A DNA stretch of 64,000 nucleotides from assembly GCF_009734185.1 (NCBI RefSeq), contig NZ_CP046393.1:1170501-1234500 (forward strand), written 5' to 3'. Under the pieces are notes generated by a model. That model ran no database searches and was not told the DNA's origin. It worked only from the letters and a program-made list of their open reading frames with translations. Below, piece by piece: positions 44,867 through 52,637 of this stretch. The DNA comes from Commensalibacter melissae. Its GTDB lineage: Bacteria; Pseudomonadota; Alphaproteobacteria; Acetobacterales; Acetobacteraceae. Numbering within the stretch: position 1 is the stretch's first letter; each line of letters begins with the position of its first letter. A program made the translations under genes and the position numbers.

Positions 44867-45289
44867 TCACTGTTCATTTACGATATTCATTGGAAGCATT
44901 TCAATAATAACTTGCGCAAATGCATAAGGATATTCATCACTCATGGTCAGTAAAATATTCGTTTTTTTATTTTTATCAATTAATTTTTGTAAAGATCTGA
45001 AAGCGCCATTATATAATCTTAATGTTGGTTTACCTTTTTCGTTATTGACAATTTCAATATCCTTGTAAAAAACCTCTTCTGTAAATCCCGTACCCAATGC
45101 CTTGGCACAAGCCTCCTTTGCTGCCCACCGCTTGGCATAAGTTCCAGACTTAAGTTTGTCTGATCGCATTTCAGCCTTTTTTATCTCTTTATCAGTAAAT
45201 ATACGATGAAGAAAACGTTCCTTATGGTGTGTAATGACTTTTTCAATACGACGAATGTCACATAAATCTGACCCAATACCAATAATCAC
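44867..45289 (-). CDS. acpS: Holo-[acyl-carrier-protein] synthase
   Basis: AcpS attaches 4'-phosphopantetheine from CoA to ACP. The 140-residue protein has IIGIGSDLCDIRRIE with the metal ligand Asp8 and WAAKEACAKALGTGF with the second ligand Glu. The start is GTG 45289 with GGAGAAA upstream. pdxJ, its usual upstream partner in Alphaproteobacteria, is absent: the rsh gene ends 16 bases away. Confidence 0.96.
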   Translation of the reverse strand: MIIGIGSDLCDIRRIEKVITHHKERFLHRIFTDKEIKKAEMRSDKLKSGTYAKRWAAKEACAKALGTGFTEEVFYKDIEIVNNEKGKPTLRLYNGAFRSLQKLIDKNKKTNILLTMSDEYPYAFAQVIIEMLPMNIVNEQ

Positions 45290-45305
45290 TTTATTTCTCC
45301 ATTAA

Positions 45306-47573
45306 TCATGAACATGATCGTTCAACATGAACAATTCCCTTGACCATTTGCAAACCATTGATAACCTGATTTAAATGTGTAAGGTCTTTAACTTCCACAT
45401 CCAAAAGAATTTCGATGAAATCCATATGTCGGTTAACAATTTTCAAATTTATCAAAGAGCCATCATACTGAACAATACGATTGGCAATAGTTGCCAGAAT
45501 GACGTTGTCGTTTTCCGCTACAATTTTAATACGCGCTGTATAATTTTTCTGTCTATTCACCTGGTTTAATATATCATAGTCCCAATCCAAACTCATAAAA
45601 CGTTCTGGGGTAGCAGAAAAACTGTTTAATGTTGAACATTCCTTGCGATGAATAGTGATCCCCTTGCCTGTTGCAACAATACCAACAATGGCATCATCGG
45701 GAATTGGATGACAGCAACCCGCAAAATGAACCACAATTCCCTTATCCATACCTTTCAATGGGGAAGAGAATTTATGATCGTCTTTATTTTTATTTTGGCT
45801 AATACGGCCTTTATCGCTTAACCCGGGCACAAAACGAGGGGCACGTTTAATAGGTTTTAATTCTGGATAAGCAACATATACTATATCTTTGGCAGAAATA
45901 TTATCGCTACCCACCGCTATATATAATTCATCAAGAGAGGTTTGTTTAAAATTCTTTAAAACAGTTTCAAGAATTTTTTGTGATCCATCAACACCTTCCT
46001 GCCGAAAAGCCTTAGCCAACGCAACGCGTCCAGCTTCCATTTTCAATTCTTTTTGTTGATTACTTACAAAATGACGAATTCGAGCTCTCGCTTTTCCAGT
46101 AACTACAAATCTTTCCCAGGATGGAGAAGGGTTACCTTCCCGTGCAGTCATAATTTCCACTTGATCACCATTTTTTAATTTTTGGCGCAAGGGGATAAGT
46201 CGTCCATTCACTTTTGCACCAACACAACGATCCCCAACCTGACTATGAACCGCATAGGCAAAGTCGACAGGTGTCGCTCCTCTTGGTAGCTGGATCAATT
46301 CCCCTTTCGGTGTGAAACAAAAAACGAGATCCTGATATAATTCCAGCTTCGTATTTTCCAAAAATTCATCTGGGGCTGTTGAATCTTCAAGAATTTCAAG
46401 AAGATCCTGAACCCAGCGTAATTTTTTCATCTTGGCAGCAATGCCAATAACCTGGTCATTATTTTTACTGTTTTTGTTAATAATCGGCAGCTGCTTATAT
46501 ATCCAATGAGACGCAACACCATTTTCAGCAATATCATGCATCTCTCTTGTACGGATTTGAATTTCAATTTTCTGATTGCGAGGAAAACGCAAGGTTACCC
46601 CCGTATGAATACTCTGATAACCATTGGCCTTGGGCGCTGAAATATAGTCTTTAAAACGTCCGGCTACAACAGGGTAATGACTATGCACTATACCAAGGGC
46701 TGTATAACAATCCTCTTTGGTTTCAACCACAATTCGAAATGCCATTATGTCGGAAAGCTGTTCAAAGGTAACCTGCCTTCGCTGCATTTTTTCCCAAATA
46801 GAGTAACAAGATTTTTCCCTTCCCGTTACCTCGACCTGCTTCAACCCACCCTTTTGGCAGATTGCCTTAAGCTCGGCACAGACTTCCTCAATAATATCTG
46901 CACCCTGTCCACGCAAGAAATTTAAACGCGCTTTAATAGAAGCATCTGCCTCAGGTTCCAAAACAGAAAATGCAATATTTTGCAATTCCCTTTTCACATT
47001 ATCCATTCCGATACGTTCGGCCAATGGCGCGTAAATATCCATTGTTTCACGAGCAATACGCTGCCTACGATCCAGTCTTTGAACATAGTGTAAAGTACGC
47101 ATGTTATGCAGACGATCAGCAAGCTTGACAATCAATACACGTATATCCTTGGACATCGCCAAGACAAGTTTACGAAAATTTTCAGCTTGTTTTGTCTTAT
47201 CAGATTGTAATTCAAGCCTTGTCAGTTTGGTAACGCCATCCACCAAATCTGCAACAACCTTGCTGAATTCTTTTTCTATAAATTCTCGGGTAATTTCTGT
47301 ATCTTCTATCGTATCATGCAAAAGACCTGTTACGATAGAGGCAATATCAACTTTCATATGAGCCAAAATATTTGCCACAGCCAAAGGATGTGTAATATAT
47401 GGGGCCCCATTGTCACGATACTGTTTCTCGTGTGCTTGAACAGAAATTCTAAAAGCTTTCTCTACACAAGCAACATTCGCCTCCGGCTCATATTTCCGAA
47501 TACGATCAATTAATCCAGCGCAATCAATTTGATTGCTTTCACTCAAGGCTATGGGAAAGCTGATATTTTCCAC
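45306..47573 (-). CDS. Bifunctional (p)ppGpp synthetase/hydrolase (RelA/SpoT homologue)
   Basis: The single long Rsh enzyme that sets (p)ppGpp, the stringent-response alarmone. The 755-residue protein has an HD hydrolase domain with intact metal motif (ITHPLAVANIL and LLHDTIEDT, residues ~60-105), a synthetase domain with GREKSCYSIWEKM and FKDYISAPKANGYQSIHT, a TGS domain (LVFCFTPKGELIQLPRGATPVDFAY), a Cys-containing zinc-finger/helical region (HFAGCCHPIPDD) and a C-terminal ACT domain. Both activities should be functional. The start is GTG 47573. Next upstream is rpoZ, whose omega subunit is needed for ppGpp binding to RNA polymerase. Confidence 0.96.
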   Translation of the reverse strand: MENISFPIALSESNQIDCAGLIDRIRKYEPEANVACVEKAFRISVQAHEKQYRDNGAPYITHPLAVANILAHMKVDIASIVTGLLHDTIEDTEITREFIEKEFSKVVADLVDGVTKLTRLELQSDKTKQAENFRKLVLAMSKDIRVLIVKLADRLHNMRTLHYVQRLDRRQRIARETMDIYAPLAERIGMDNVKRELQNIAFSVLEPEADASIKARLNFLRGQGADIIEEVCAELKAICQKGGLKQVEVTGREKSCYSIWEKMQRRQVTFEQLSDIMAFRIVVETKEDCYTALGIVHSHYPVVAGRFKDYISAPKANGYQSIHTGVTLRFPRNQKIEIQIRTREMHDIAENGVASHWIYKQLPIINKNSKNNDQVIGIAAKMKKLRWVQDLLEILEDSTAPDEFLENTKLELYQDLVFCFTPKGELIQLPRGATPVDFAYAVHSQVGDRCVGAKVNGRLIPLRQKLKNGDQVEIMTAREGNPSPSWERFVVTGKARARIRHFVSNQQKELKMEAGRVALAKAFRQEGVDGSQKILETVLKNFKQTSLDELYIAVGSDNISAKDIVYVAYPELKPIKRAPRFVPGLSDKGRISQNKNKDDHKFSSPLKGMDKGIVVHFAGCCHPIPDDAIVGIVATGKGITIHRKECSTLNSFSATPERFMSLDWDYDILNQVNRQKNYTARIKIVAENDNVILATIANRIVQYDGSLINLKIVNRHMDFIEILLDVEVKDLTHLNQVINGLQMVKGIVHVERSCS

Positions 47574-47643
47574 TTATAATCCAAAAATTAAATGACACTC
47601 TTATTTAATTTTATAGATTATAAAACTGAAAAATAAAATTAAA

Positions 47644-48051
47644 TTATTCCTCTTTATTTTCAGAAGCCATACGACGACGATCCAATTCATGCATGATCTG
47701 ATTAATGTTCTCAAAGGAATTTGTCGGTTTGGCCTGCTCTTCCTCGATTGAAACATCTTGAAGGCCAAAGATATTTTTTTCCGCTGGGATCAGATCTGCA
47801 ACCTCCTCCTCCACTGGTTCAGGTTCAGGAGCACGAGTCAGGGTACGGATAATATCATTTTTAATTGTTGCAAGATCAATTTTTTCATCTGCAATTTCTC
47901 TTAGGGCAACCACTGGATTTTTATCATTGTCACGATCTATAGTTAACGCCTCACCTCTTGAAATGTTGCGTGCTCGTTGTGAAGCATAAAGCACCAATTC
48001 AAAACGATTAGGAATTTTTTCAACACAATCTTCTACAGTAACGCGTGCCAT
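47644..48051 (-). CDS. rpoZ: DNA-directed RNA polymerase subunit omega
   Basis: The 135-residue protein matches omega: [30 protein letters not shown] and [12 protein letters not shown]. Omega aids polymerase assembly and completes the ppGpp site 1. A long acidic C-terminal tail (from about residue 80, rich in Glu/Pro) exceeds the E. coli protein. GGAG lies before ATG 48051. It stands 70 bases upstream of the rsh gene. Confidence 0.96.
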   Translation of the reverse strand: MARVTVEDCVEKIPNRFELVLYASQRARNISRGEALTIDRDNDKNPVVALREIADEKIDLATIKNDIIRTLTRAPEPEPVEEEVADLIPAEKNIFGLQDVSIEEEQAKPTNSFENINQIMHELDRRRMASENKEE

Positions 48052-48108
48052 TCAAATTAATCTCCAGATTCAAAAGGATTTCACCAATATCATATTTTTA
48101 TCAAGAAA

Positions 48109-48606
48109 TCAAATATAAGGTTCAATACCCTGATCAGGTGGTAGTTCTGATATTAATTCATCAAGTGATTTCTTGCTTTCGGGATGAACCCAATTTGGCA
48201 ATACATCTCTTAAGGGATATAAAACAAAAGCCCTTAAATGTGCCCGGGGATGCGGCACGATCAATCGTGATGAATCTTTGATGATTTTGTCATGATATGC
48301 GATTATATCGAGGTCAAGCGGGCGAGATTCATTTATCTTTTGACGTATTCTACCTGCTTTGTCCTCCAAATCATTTAAAATTGACAGTAAATCTTCGCAT
48401 GGAATTTGACTATCAAACAATATGACACCATTTATATATAAAGGTTGAGATGACGGCGGAATTGGTGTAGTTTGGTACATTGGAGAAACGACCATGGAGG
48501 TATCATTAAGTTTTTTACCCAAATAATAAAATGCTTTTTGACACATTTCATAAGGGTTGTCTCCCCATGCTCCTGGAAGGTTGCTTCCGACTGAAATAAT
48601 AATCAT
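48109..48606 (-). CDS. folK: 2-amino-4-hydroxy-6-hydroxymethyldihydropteridine pyrophosphokinase
   Basis: FolK transfers pyrophosphate to the pterin in folate synthesis. The 165-residue protein has IISVGSNLPG, the MVVSPMYQTTPIP segment, and the signature RPLDLDIIAYHDKII followed by VPHPRAHLRAFVLYPL. It is followed by rpoZ on the same strand and is divergent from the NYN gene. Confidence 0.96.
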   Translation of the reverse strand: MIIISVGSNLPGAWGDNPYEMCQKAFYYLGKKLNDTSMVVSPMYQTTPIPPSSQPLYINGVILFDSQIPCEDLLSILNDLEDKAGRIRQKINESRPLDLDIIAYHDKIIKDSSRLIVPHPRAHLRAFVLYPLRDVLPNWVHPESKKSLDELISELPPDQGIEPYI

Positions 48607-48680
48607 AGTTTTGTAATAATTACCTAAATAAATAAATTTACATCACAAGGATACAAAATATCTCGCCTTTTAATGTAAAA

Positions 48681-48717
48681 TTGATATAACCTATAAAATG
48701 TTGATATAACTGATAAA
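48681..48717. repeat. Two-copy direct repeat, period 20, between folK and the NYN gene
   Basis: TTGATATAAC occurs exactly at 48681-48690 and 48701-48710, each followed two bases later by ATAAAA. Copies are two helical turns apart. They could be an operator or overlapping -35/-10 elements (TTGATA with a TATAAC downstream). Confidence 0.5.
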
Positions 48718-48785
48718 ACAAATTATGTATAACGATTTTTATTCTTATTTAACTCCTGCTTTCAAAAATTTTAAGGTGCTTATAA

Positions 48786-49331
48786 ATGTTTCTTAAAAAT
48801 AATGAAAAGGTCTGCTTATTTATCGATGGAGCAAACCTTTATTCCGCATCACGTAATCTGAATTTTGATGTCGATTACAGAAATTTACTCAATTTTTTTA
48901 AAAAACAATGTAACGTCATTCGTGCCTATTATTATTCTGCCGTCCTAGATACAGAAGAATATTCTCCATTAAAACCCCTGACTGACTGGTTGGCCTATAA
49001 TGGATTTCTTCTGGTTACCAAGAATGCCCGTGAATTTACAGACCAAAATGGTCGGCGACGGGTAAAAGGAAGCATGGATATTGAATTGGCTGTCGATATG
49101 ATGGAAATCGCTCCAAAAATTGATCATGCCATATTATTCAGTGGTGATGCCGATTTACGACGCCTTGTTGAATCCGTTCAACGACAGGGGGTACGTGTTT
49201 CTGTCGTATCTTCTATCAAAACCAACCCACCCATGATTGGTGATGAATTAAGAAGACAAGCCGATCAATTTATTGAATTAACAAGCATTGCACCCGAGTT
49301 CACTCGACGGCCAAATGAAGCCCAACAATAA
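48786..49331 (+). CDS. NYN-domain (LabA-like, PIN-fold) protein
   Basis: A 181-residue single-domain protein of the NYN/LabA_DUF88 family. The acidic residues expected for the metal site are present: Asp14 in LFIDGANLY, Asp in KGSMDIELAVDMMEIA, and Asp-x-Asp in LFSGDADLRRLVE. The family has the PIN/FLAP nuclease fold and is thought to process RNA, but most bacterial members are uncharacterised. It stands alone in front of the uracil-DNA glycosylase gene with a 62-base gap; a common transcript is possible. Confidence 0.9.
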   Translation: MFLKNNEKVCLFIDGANLYSASRNLNFDVDYRNLLNFFKKQCNVIRAYYYSAVLDTEEYSPLKPLTDWLAYNGFLLVTKNAREFTDQNGRRRVKGSMDIELAVDMMEIAPKIDHAILFSGDADLRRLVESVQRQGVRVSVVSSIKTNPPMIGDELRRQADQFIELTSIAPEFTRRPNEAQQ

Positions 49332-49393
49332 CTATACATAATCTTTATATCCAATTTTATTACAGTCTATTTTTTCAAAAAATATTTAATTTC

Positions 49394-50029
49394 ATGATAA
49401 ATTTAACACCTGACATAAATTGTAGCATTTGTCCTCGTCTTAAAAATTTTAGAGAAGAAAATAAAGAAAAATTTCCCACAGGCTGGAATGCACCTGTTCC
49501 AACCTGGGGGAATATTGATTCAGAATTACTTGTTGTTGGTCTAGCTCCGGGATTAAAAGGGGCAAACTTGACCGGGCGTCCTTTCACGGGAGATTATGCA
49601 GGCATTTTACTCTACAATACTCTTATCAAATACAAATTTGCCTCTGGAACTTATCAGGCTGATCCCAATGATGGTTTGACCCTGATCAATTGTAAAATCT
49701 TAAATGCCGTTCGTTGCGTACCACCTCAAAATAAACCCACAACGCAAGAGGAAAAAAACTGTCGCCCTTATTTGAAATCAGCAATTGCAAATATGATGAA
49801 TTTAAAAATTATTTTGGCGTTGGGTGTAATTGCACATAAAAATATTTTGTCATGTTTTAACATTTCGAATTCTAAAGTGAAATTCAAGCATGGACAATAT
49901 ATTCAACTAAATAAAAAAATATCGCTGGTCGACAGCTATCATGTATCAAAATATAATACAAGTACCAGATTATTAACAACGGAAATGTTTGAAAATTTGA
50001 TAGAATCTATTCACGTCAAACTTGATTAG
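49394..50029 (+). CDS. Family 5 uracil-DNA glycosylase (UDGb type)
   Basis: A 211-residue DNA repair enzyme that removes uracil and other deaminated bases. The motif GLAPGLKGANLTGRPFTGD (49-67) is characteristic of the UDGb branch, which lacks the polar Asp/Asn of family 4 in motif A. Cys10 and Cys13 together with Cys108 and Cys123 fit the [4Fe-4S] cluster ligands; Cys100 is extra. The second catalytic motif appears as VDSYHVSKYNTST, where family members usually have HPSxxN: Pro is replaced by Val here. Confidence 0.88.
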   Translation: MINLTPDINCSICPRLKNFREENKEKFPTGWNAPVPTWGNIDSELLVVGLAPGLKGANLTGRPFTGDYAGILLYNTLIKYKFASGTYQADPNDGLTLINCKILNAVRCVPPQNKPTTQEEKNCRPYLKSAIANMMNLKIILALGVIAHKNILSCFNISNSKVKFKHGQYIQLNKKISLVDSYHVSKYNTSTRLLTTEMFENLIESIHVKLD

Positions 50030-50031
50030 GA

Positions 50032-50142
50032 TTACTTTCTCTTTTTTAAAAAAAATTGAAAAATAATTATCAAGATCATTATTACAACTAATAATCCATA
50101 AACAAATAACGGGAATATTCCAAGAGCCATCTCTACTGTCAT
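50032..50142 (-). CDS. Possible 36-residue membrane microprotein
   Basis: An ATG-started reading frame encoding one long hydrophobic helix (from about residue 6 to 31) and a basic end KKRK, a layout seen in small single-pass membrane proteins. Only a weak AAG-rich site lies upstream. The surrounding 385 bases (50030-50414) are extremely AT-rich with no other gene, which makes chance hydrophobic frames likely, so this is tentative. Confidence 0.25.
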   Translation of the reverse strand: MTVEMALGIFPLFVYGLLVVIMILIIIFQFFLKKRK

Positions 50143-50414
50143 AACTTAAATTCTACAGTTTTTTACAAGTTATAATATTTTCTAAATAAAATAACCCATT
50201 TCAATTAAAATAAAAAATTTTGTTTCTAAAAATTGCAATAGATTTTGCTGATATTTTTATCTACTCATTTTATTTAAAATATTCAAATATACTCTTTAAT
50301 TTTATTAAATAAATACCTTTATTAAAAGAAAACAAATATAACTAAATTAAAACTACAAACAACCTTTATAAAACAAAACACAAATCTTATACTTACACTA
50401 TGATAGGAAATACT

Positions 50415-50663
50415 ATGCCTTCTAAAATAAATGTAAGAGATATCCCCGTACAAAACATTAATTGTGGAAATATCATTTTTTATCTTGATCAACTATGGAA
50501 GGTCATAAAAATAAGATATTCCCTTAAAAATTCATGCATCAATTTTCATGCCATAAGACAAATCAATAATACAGACACAACATCTCTTGAAAATATAGAC
50601 AAGGATATTATCCAATTGCAAAGAGTTCCCGAAGCTTCCATCACAATTGTTGAAAATACCTAA
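50415..50663 (+). CDS. Small protein resembling domain I of elongation factor P
   Basis: An 82-residue protein with no firm family assignment. Residues ~14-70 follow the pattern of the EF-P KOW-like N-terminal domain: CGNIIFYLDQLWKVIKI resembles the PGNVI...LWxVxK segment and the end IIQLQRV resembles the ETVEKV strand. Where EF-P has the lysine-bearing PGKG loop, this protein has SLKNSC, and domains II and III are missing. ATG 50415 has AGGA six bases upstream; ATG 50400 has none. The gene is AT-rich and stands alone. It could equally be an unrelated small beta-barrel protein. Confidence 0.45.
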   Translation: MPSKINVRDIPVQNINCGNIIFYLDQLWKVIKIRYSLKNSCINFHAIRQINNTDTTSLENIDKDIIQLQRVPEASITIVENT

Positions 50664-50795
50664 CTTATTACTTATCAGCCATCTGAATTCTTTTTTATAT
50701 ATAAATATTTCATTATTATTATAATTATTATTTATATATAAAAAATTTAAATTCCTCTATAATAATGTCAAGACTATTGCTTTTTTATTATTTCT

Positions 50796-50814
50796 GATAA
50801 TAATAATTATTATC
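50796..50814. promoter_or_regulatory. Fur-box-like site upstream of the PepSY gene
   Basis: GATAATAATAATTATTATC is a near-perfect palindrome matching 17 of 19 Fur consensus positions, 22 bases before the PepSY gene start. It predicts iron repression of the PepSY-DUF3325 pair. Confidence 0.75.
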
Positions 50815-50836
50815 ATTAAGCGTTACAAATCATATT

Positions 50837-52306
50837 ATGCATCAAAAAACTTTATTCTTGATAAAATCCATTCATCGCTGGATAGGGCTGGCAGGTGGAT
50901 GGTTTCTTTTTATAATTATTATTTCAGGCAGCCTAACCTTATTTGATAGTGAAATCAATCAATGGATGCGGCCAGAACTTGCACGGGTCAAACCGGCCCC
51001 CCTTTCCTCCAAGGCACTGGATAATGCCTACAAAATTTGGACATATAGCCAAAATATGCCCAAAAATTTAATTAAACTTCCCTCTTCTCGCGATCCCTAT
51101 CTATATGTTTCCTATTTAAAAGGCAATATAAAACGCAATATTGTTCTTGACCCTCATGAAGGGAATATTATTCCAGTCCGAAATACAGCAGGCGCTTCAT
51201 TTATCGTTTCCATTCATAAAAAACTATATATGAATCCTAGATATGGACAATTTATTTTACTTATTGTCGCTTTTTTCTTTATTCTTTCAATCATTACTGG
51301 TGTGATTTTACATTATAAACCCTTTATCAAAATGCTTTTTAACCTTCAGGTCAAGGCTGCCCCCCTTCGACAACAACTTAATTATCATACGTCCATTGGA
51401 ATAATTTTCTTGCCATTTCTTTTTATAATAGCATTAAGCGGTTTTTTATTCATCATTCCTCATTATCTACCTTCTCCTCATCCTCAATCAAAACCTGAAA
51501 ATATATATAAAGACAATCTGAACACATTATCTAAACAAAATTTACTCAATTTAGTTAATGAAACTGAACGTTATTTTAATAATCCCGCAGGATTCATTTT
51601 TTTTACTCCTAAAGAAATAAAAATAAGTGAAGCGAACAATAGTCATCTAACCAGTTTTAAAAATCTAGTTGGTTTTGATAAAACTTCAGGAAAATTAACA
51701 TCACATTCTTCCTTATCCCCCATGTTTGGTTATCCTGAAAAAGTTATTTTTGGCATTCATATGGCCAGGGCAGGTGGAGCCATATTCAGAACTATCAATT
51801 TTATATTAGGATTGGGCAGTGCGTTTTGCATAGCTTTTGGTCTTTTATATTATTCTAATCGCCATAAAAATAAACTTTTTACAAACAAAATAACCTATAT
51901 TGGATATAAAACAATTGAAGGAATTAATACTAGCGTCATTATGGGAACTCTTATAGGATTCATATCCCTTTTATGGATCAATCGATTTATTCCCTTTGAT
52001 TTTCCAAACAGAATCCATAATGAAATTTTTTTATTTTTCACAATATGTCTTCTTGTCTGCATTTACGGTTTTTTATCAGCATATTTTAACTATACAAATC
52101 ATGCCTTAAAAAAATTAATGACAATATTCAGCTATCTCTGTCTACTTCTTCCTATTGTGGATCTGTTATTCAATAATATCCTGATAAAAGCCTCGTTACT
52201 GAATGGAAATTTCCTTTTTATAAAAATGGATGGCACAGTTTTTATTTTAGGTATTGTTTCATTATTGTTTTGCTCATATTTAAATAAAAAATCTTATCTA
52301 TCATGA
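50837..52306 (+). CDS. PepSY-associated membrane protein, probable iron-uptake reductase
   Basis: A 489-residue inner-membrane protein of the PepSY-TM family. Hydrophobic helices occur near residues 13-35, 140-165, 185-215, 320-345, 365-385, 400-420, 430-450 and 460-480. Recurrent His in helix ends (IHRWIGLAGGW, IVSIHKKLY, LHYKP, NYHTSIG, IHMARAGG) are the expected haem or metal ligands. Such proteins accompany siderophore receptors and are proposed to reduce ferric siderophores at the periplasmic side; that role is inferred. A Fur box precedes it, and the DUF3325 gene overlaps its stop by four bases. No receptor is adjacent. Confidence 0.88.
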   Translation: MHQKTLFLIKSIHRWIGLAGGWFLFIIIISGSLTLFDSEINQWMRPELARVKPAPLSSKALDNAYKIWTYSQNMPKNLIKLPSSRDPYLYVSYLKGNIKRNIVLDPHEGNIIPVRNTAGASFIVSIHKKLYMNPRYGQFILLIVAFFFILSIITGVILHYKPFIKMLFNLQVKAAPLRQQLNYHTSIGIIFLPFLFIIALSGFLFIIPHYLPSPHPQSKPENIYKDNLNTLSKQNLLNLVNETERYFNNPAGFIFFTPKEIKISEANNSHLTSFKNLVGFDKTSGKLTSHSSLSPMFGYPEKVIFGIHMARAGGAIFRTINFILGLGSAFCIAFGLLYYSNRHKNKLFTNKITYIGYKTIEGINTSVIMGTLIGFISLLWINRFIPFDFPNRIHNEIFLFFTICLLVCIYGFLSAYFNYTNHALKKLMTIFSYLCLLLPIVDLLFNNILIKASLLNGNFLFIKMDGTVFILGIVSLLFCSYLNKKSYLS

Positions 52307-52611
52307 TCATACTTATTATAACGTTAAATATTCTTGGCATATTCGTTTTTGCTGGCAGTCTGAAGAAATTTCAAGATAAACTACCAAACCAGTATTCAAA
52401 CGAACAAATAAAATATTATTGTAAAATTATCAGTGTGTTGCTTATATTTTGCAGCTTTATACTTTGTCATTTATGTTGGAGGAAGATAGGCTGGATAATT
52501 GGGGTCAACCTGACCTCCATCAATATGCTTGCAGTCACTATCGTGATAAGTTACTTTCCTCAATTTTTTTTAAAATGGAATGATAAATTTCATTCTATAT
52601 TTGCTTCATAG
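52303..52611 (+). CDS. DUF3325-like small membrane protein
   Basis: A 102-residue protein with three hydrophobic helices (about 1-18, 42-62, 68-92). The C-terminal pattern W-x-x-G-W-x-x-G-x-N-L-T-S-I-N then hydrophobic residues and FPQFF resembles DUF3325 proteins, which are found beside PepSY-TM proteins in iron-uptake clusters. The ATG overlaps the PepSY stop in an ATGA arrangement, implying coupled translation and joint Fur control. Function unknown. Confidence 0.7.
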   Translation: MIILIITLNILGIFVFAGSLKKFQDKLPNQYSNEQIKYYCKIISVLLIFCSFILCHLCWRKIGWIIGVNLTSINMLAVTIVISYFPQFFLKWNDKFHSIFAS

Positions 52612-52637
52612 TCAGGCAAGTATCTATATAAATTTAT

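Noticed and set aside
50030-50414. tRNA or other structured RNA in the largest gene-free gap
   Set aside because: The region is almost entirely A and T with no cloverleaf arms or T-loop consensus; no tRNA-like element was seen elsewhere in the window either.
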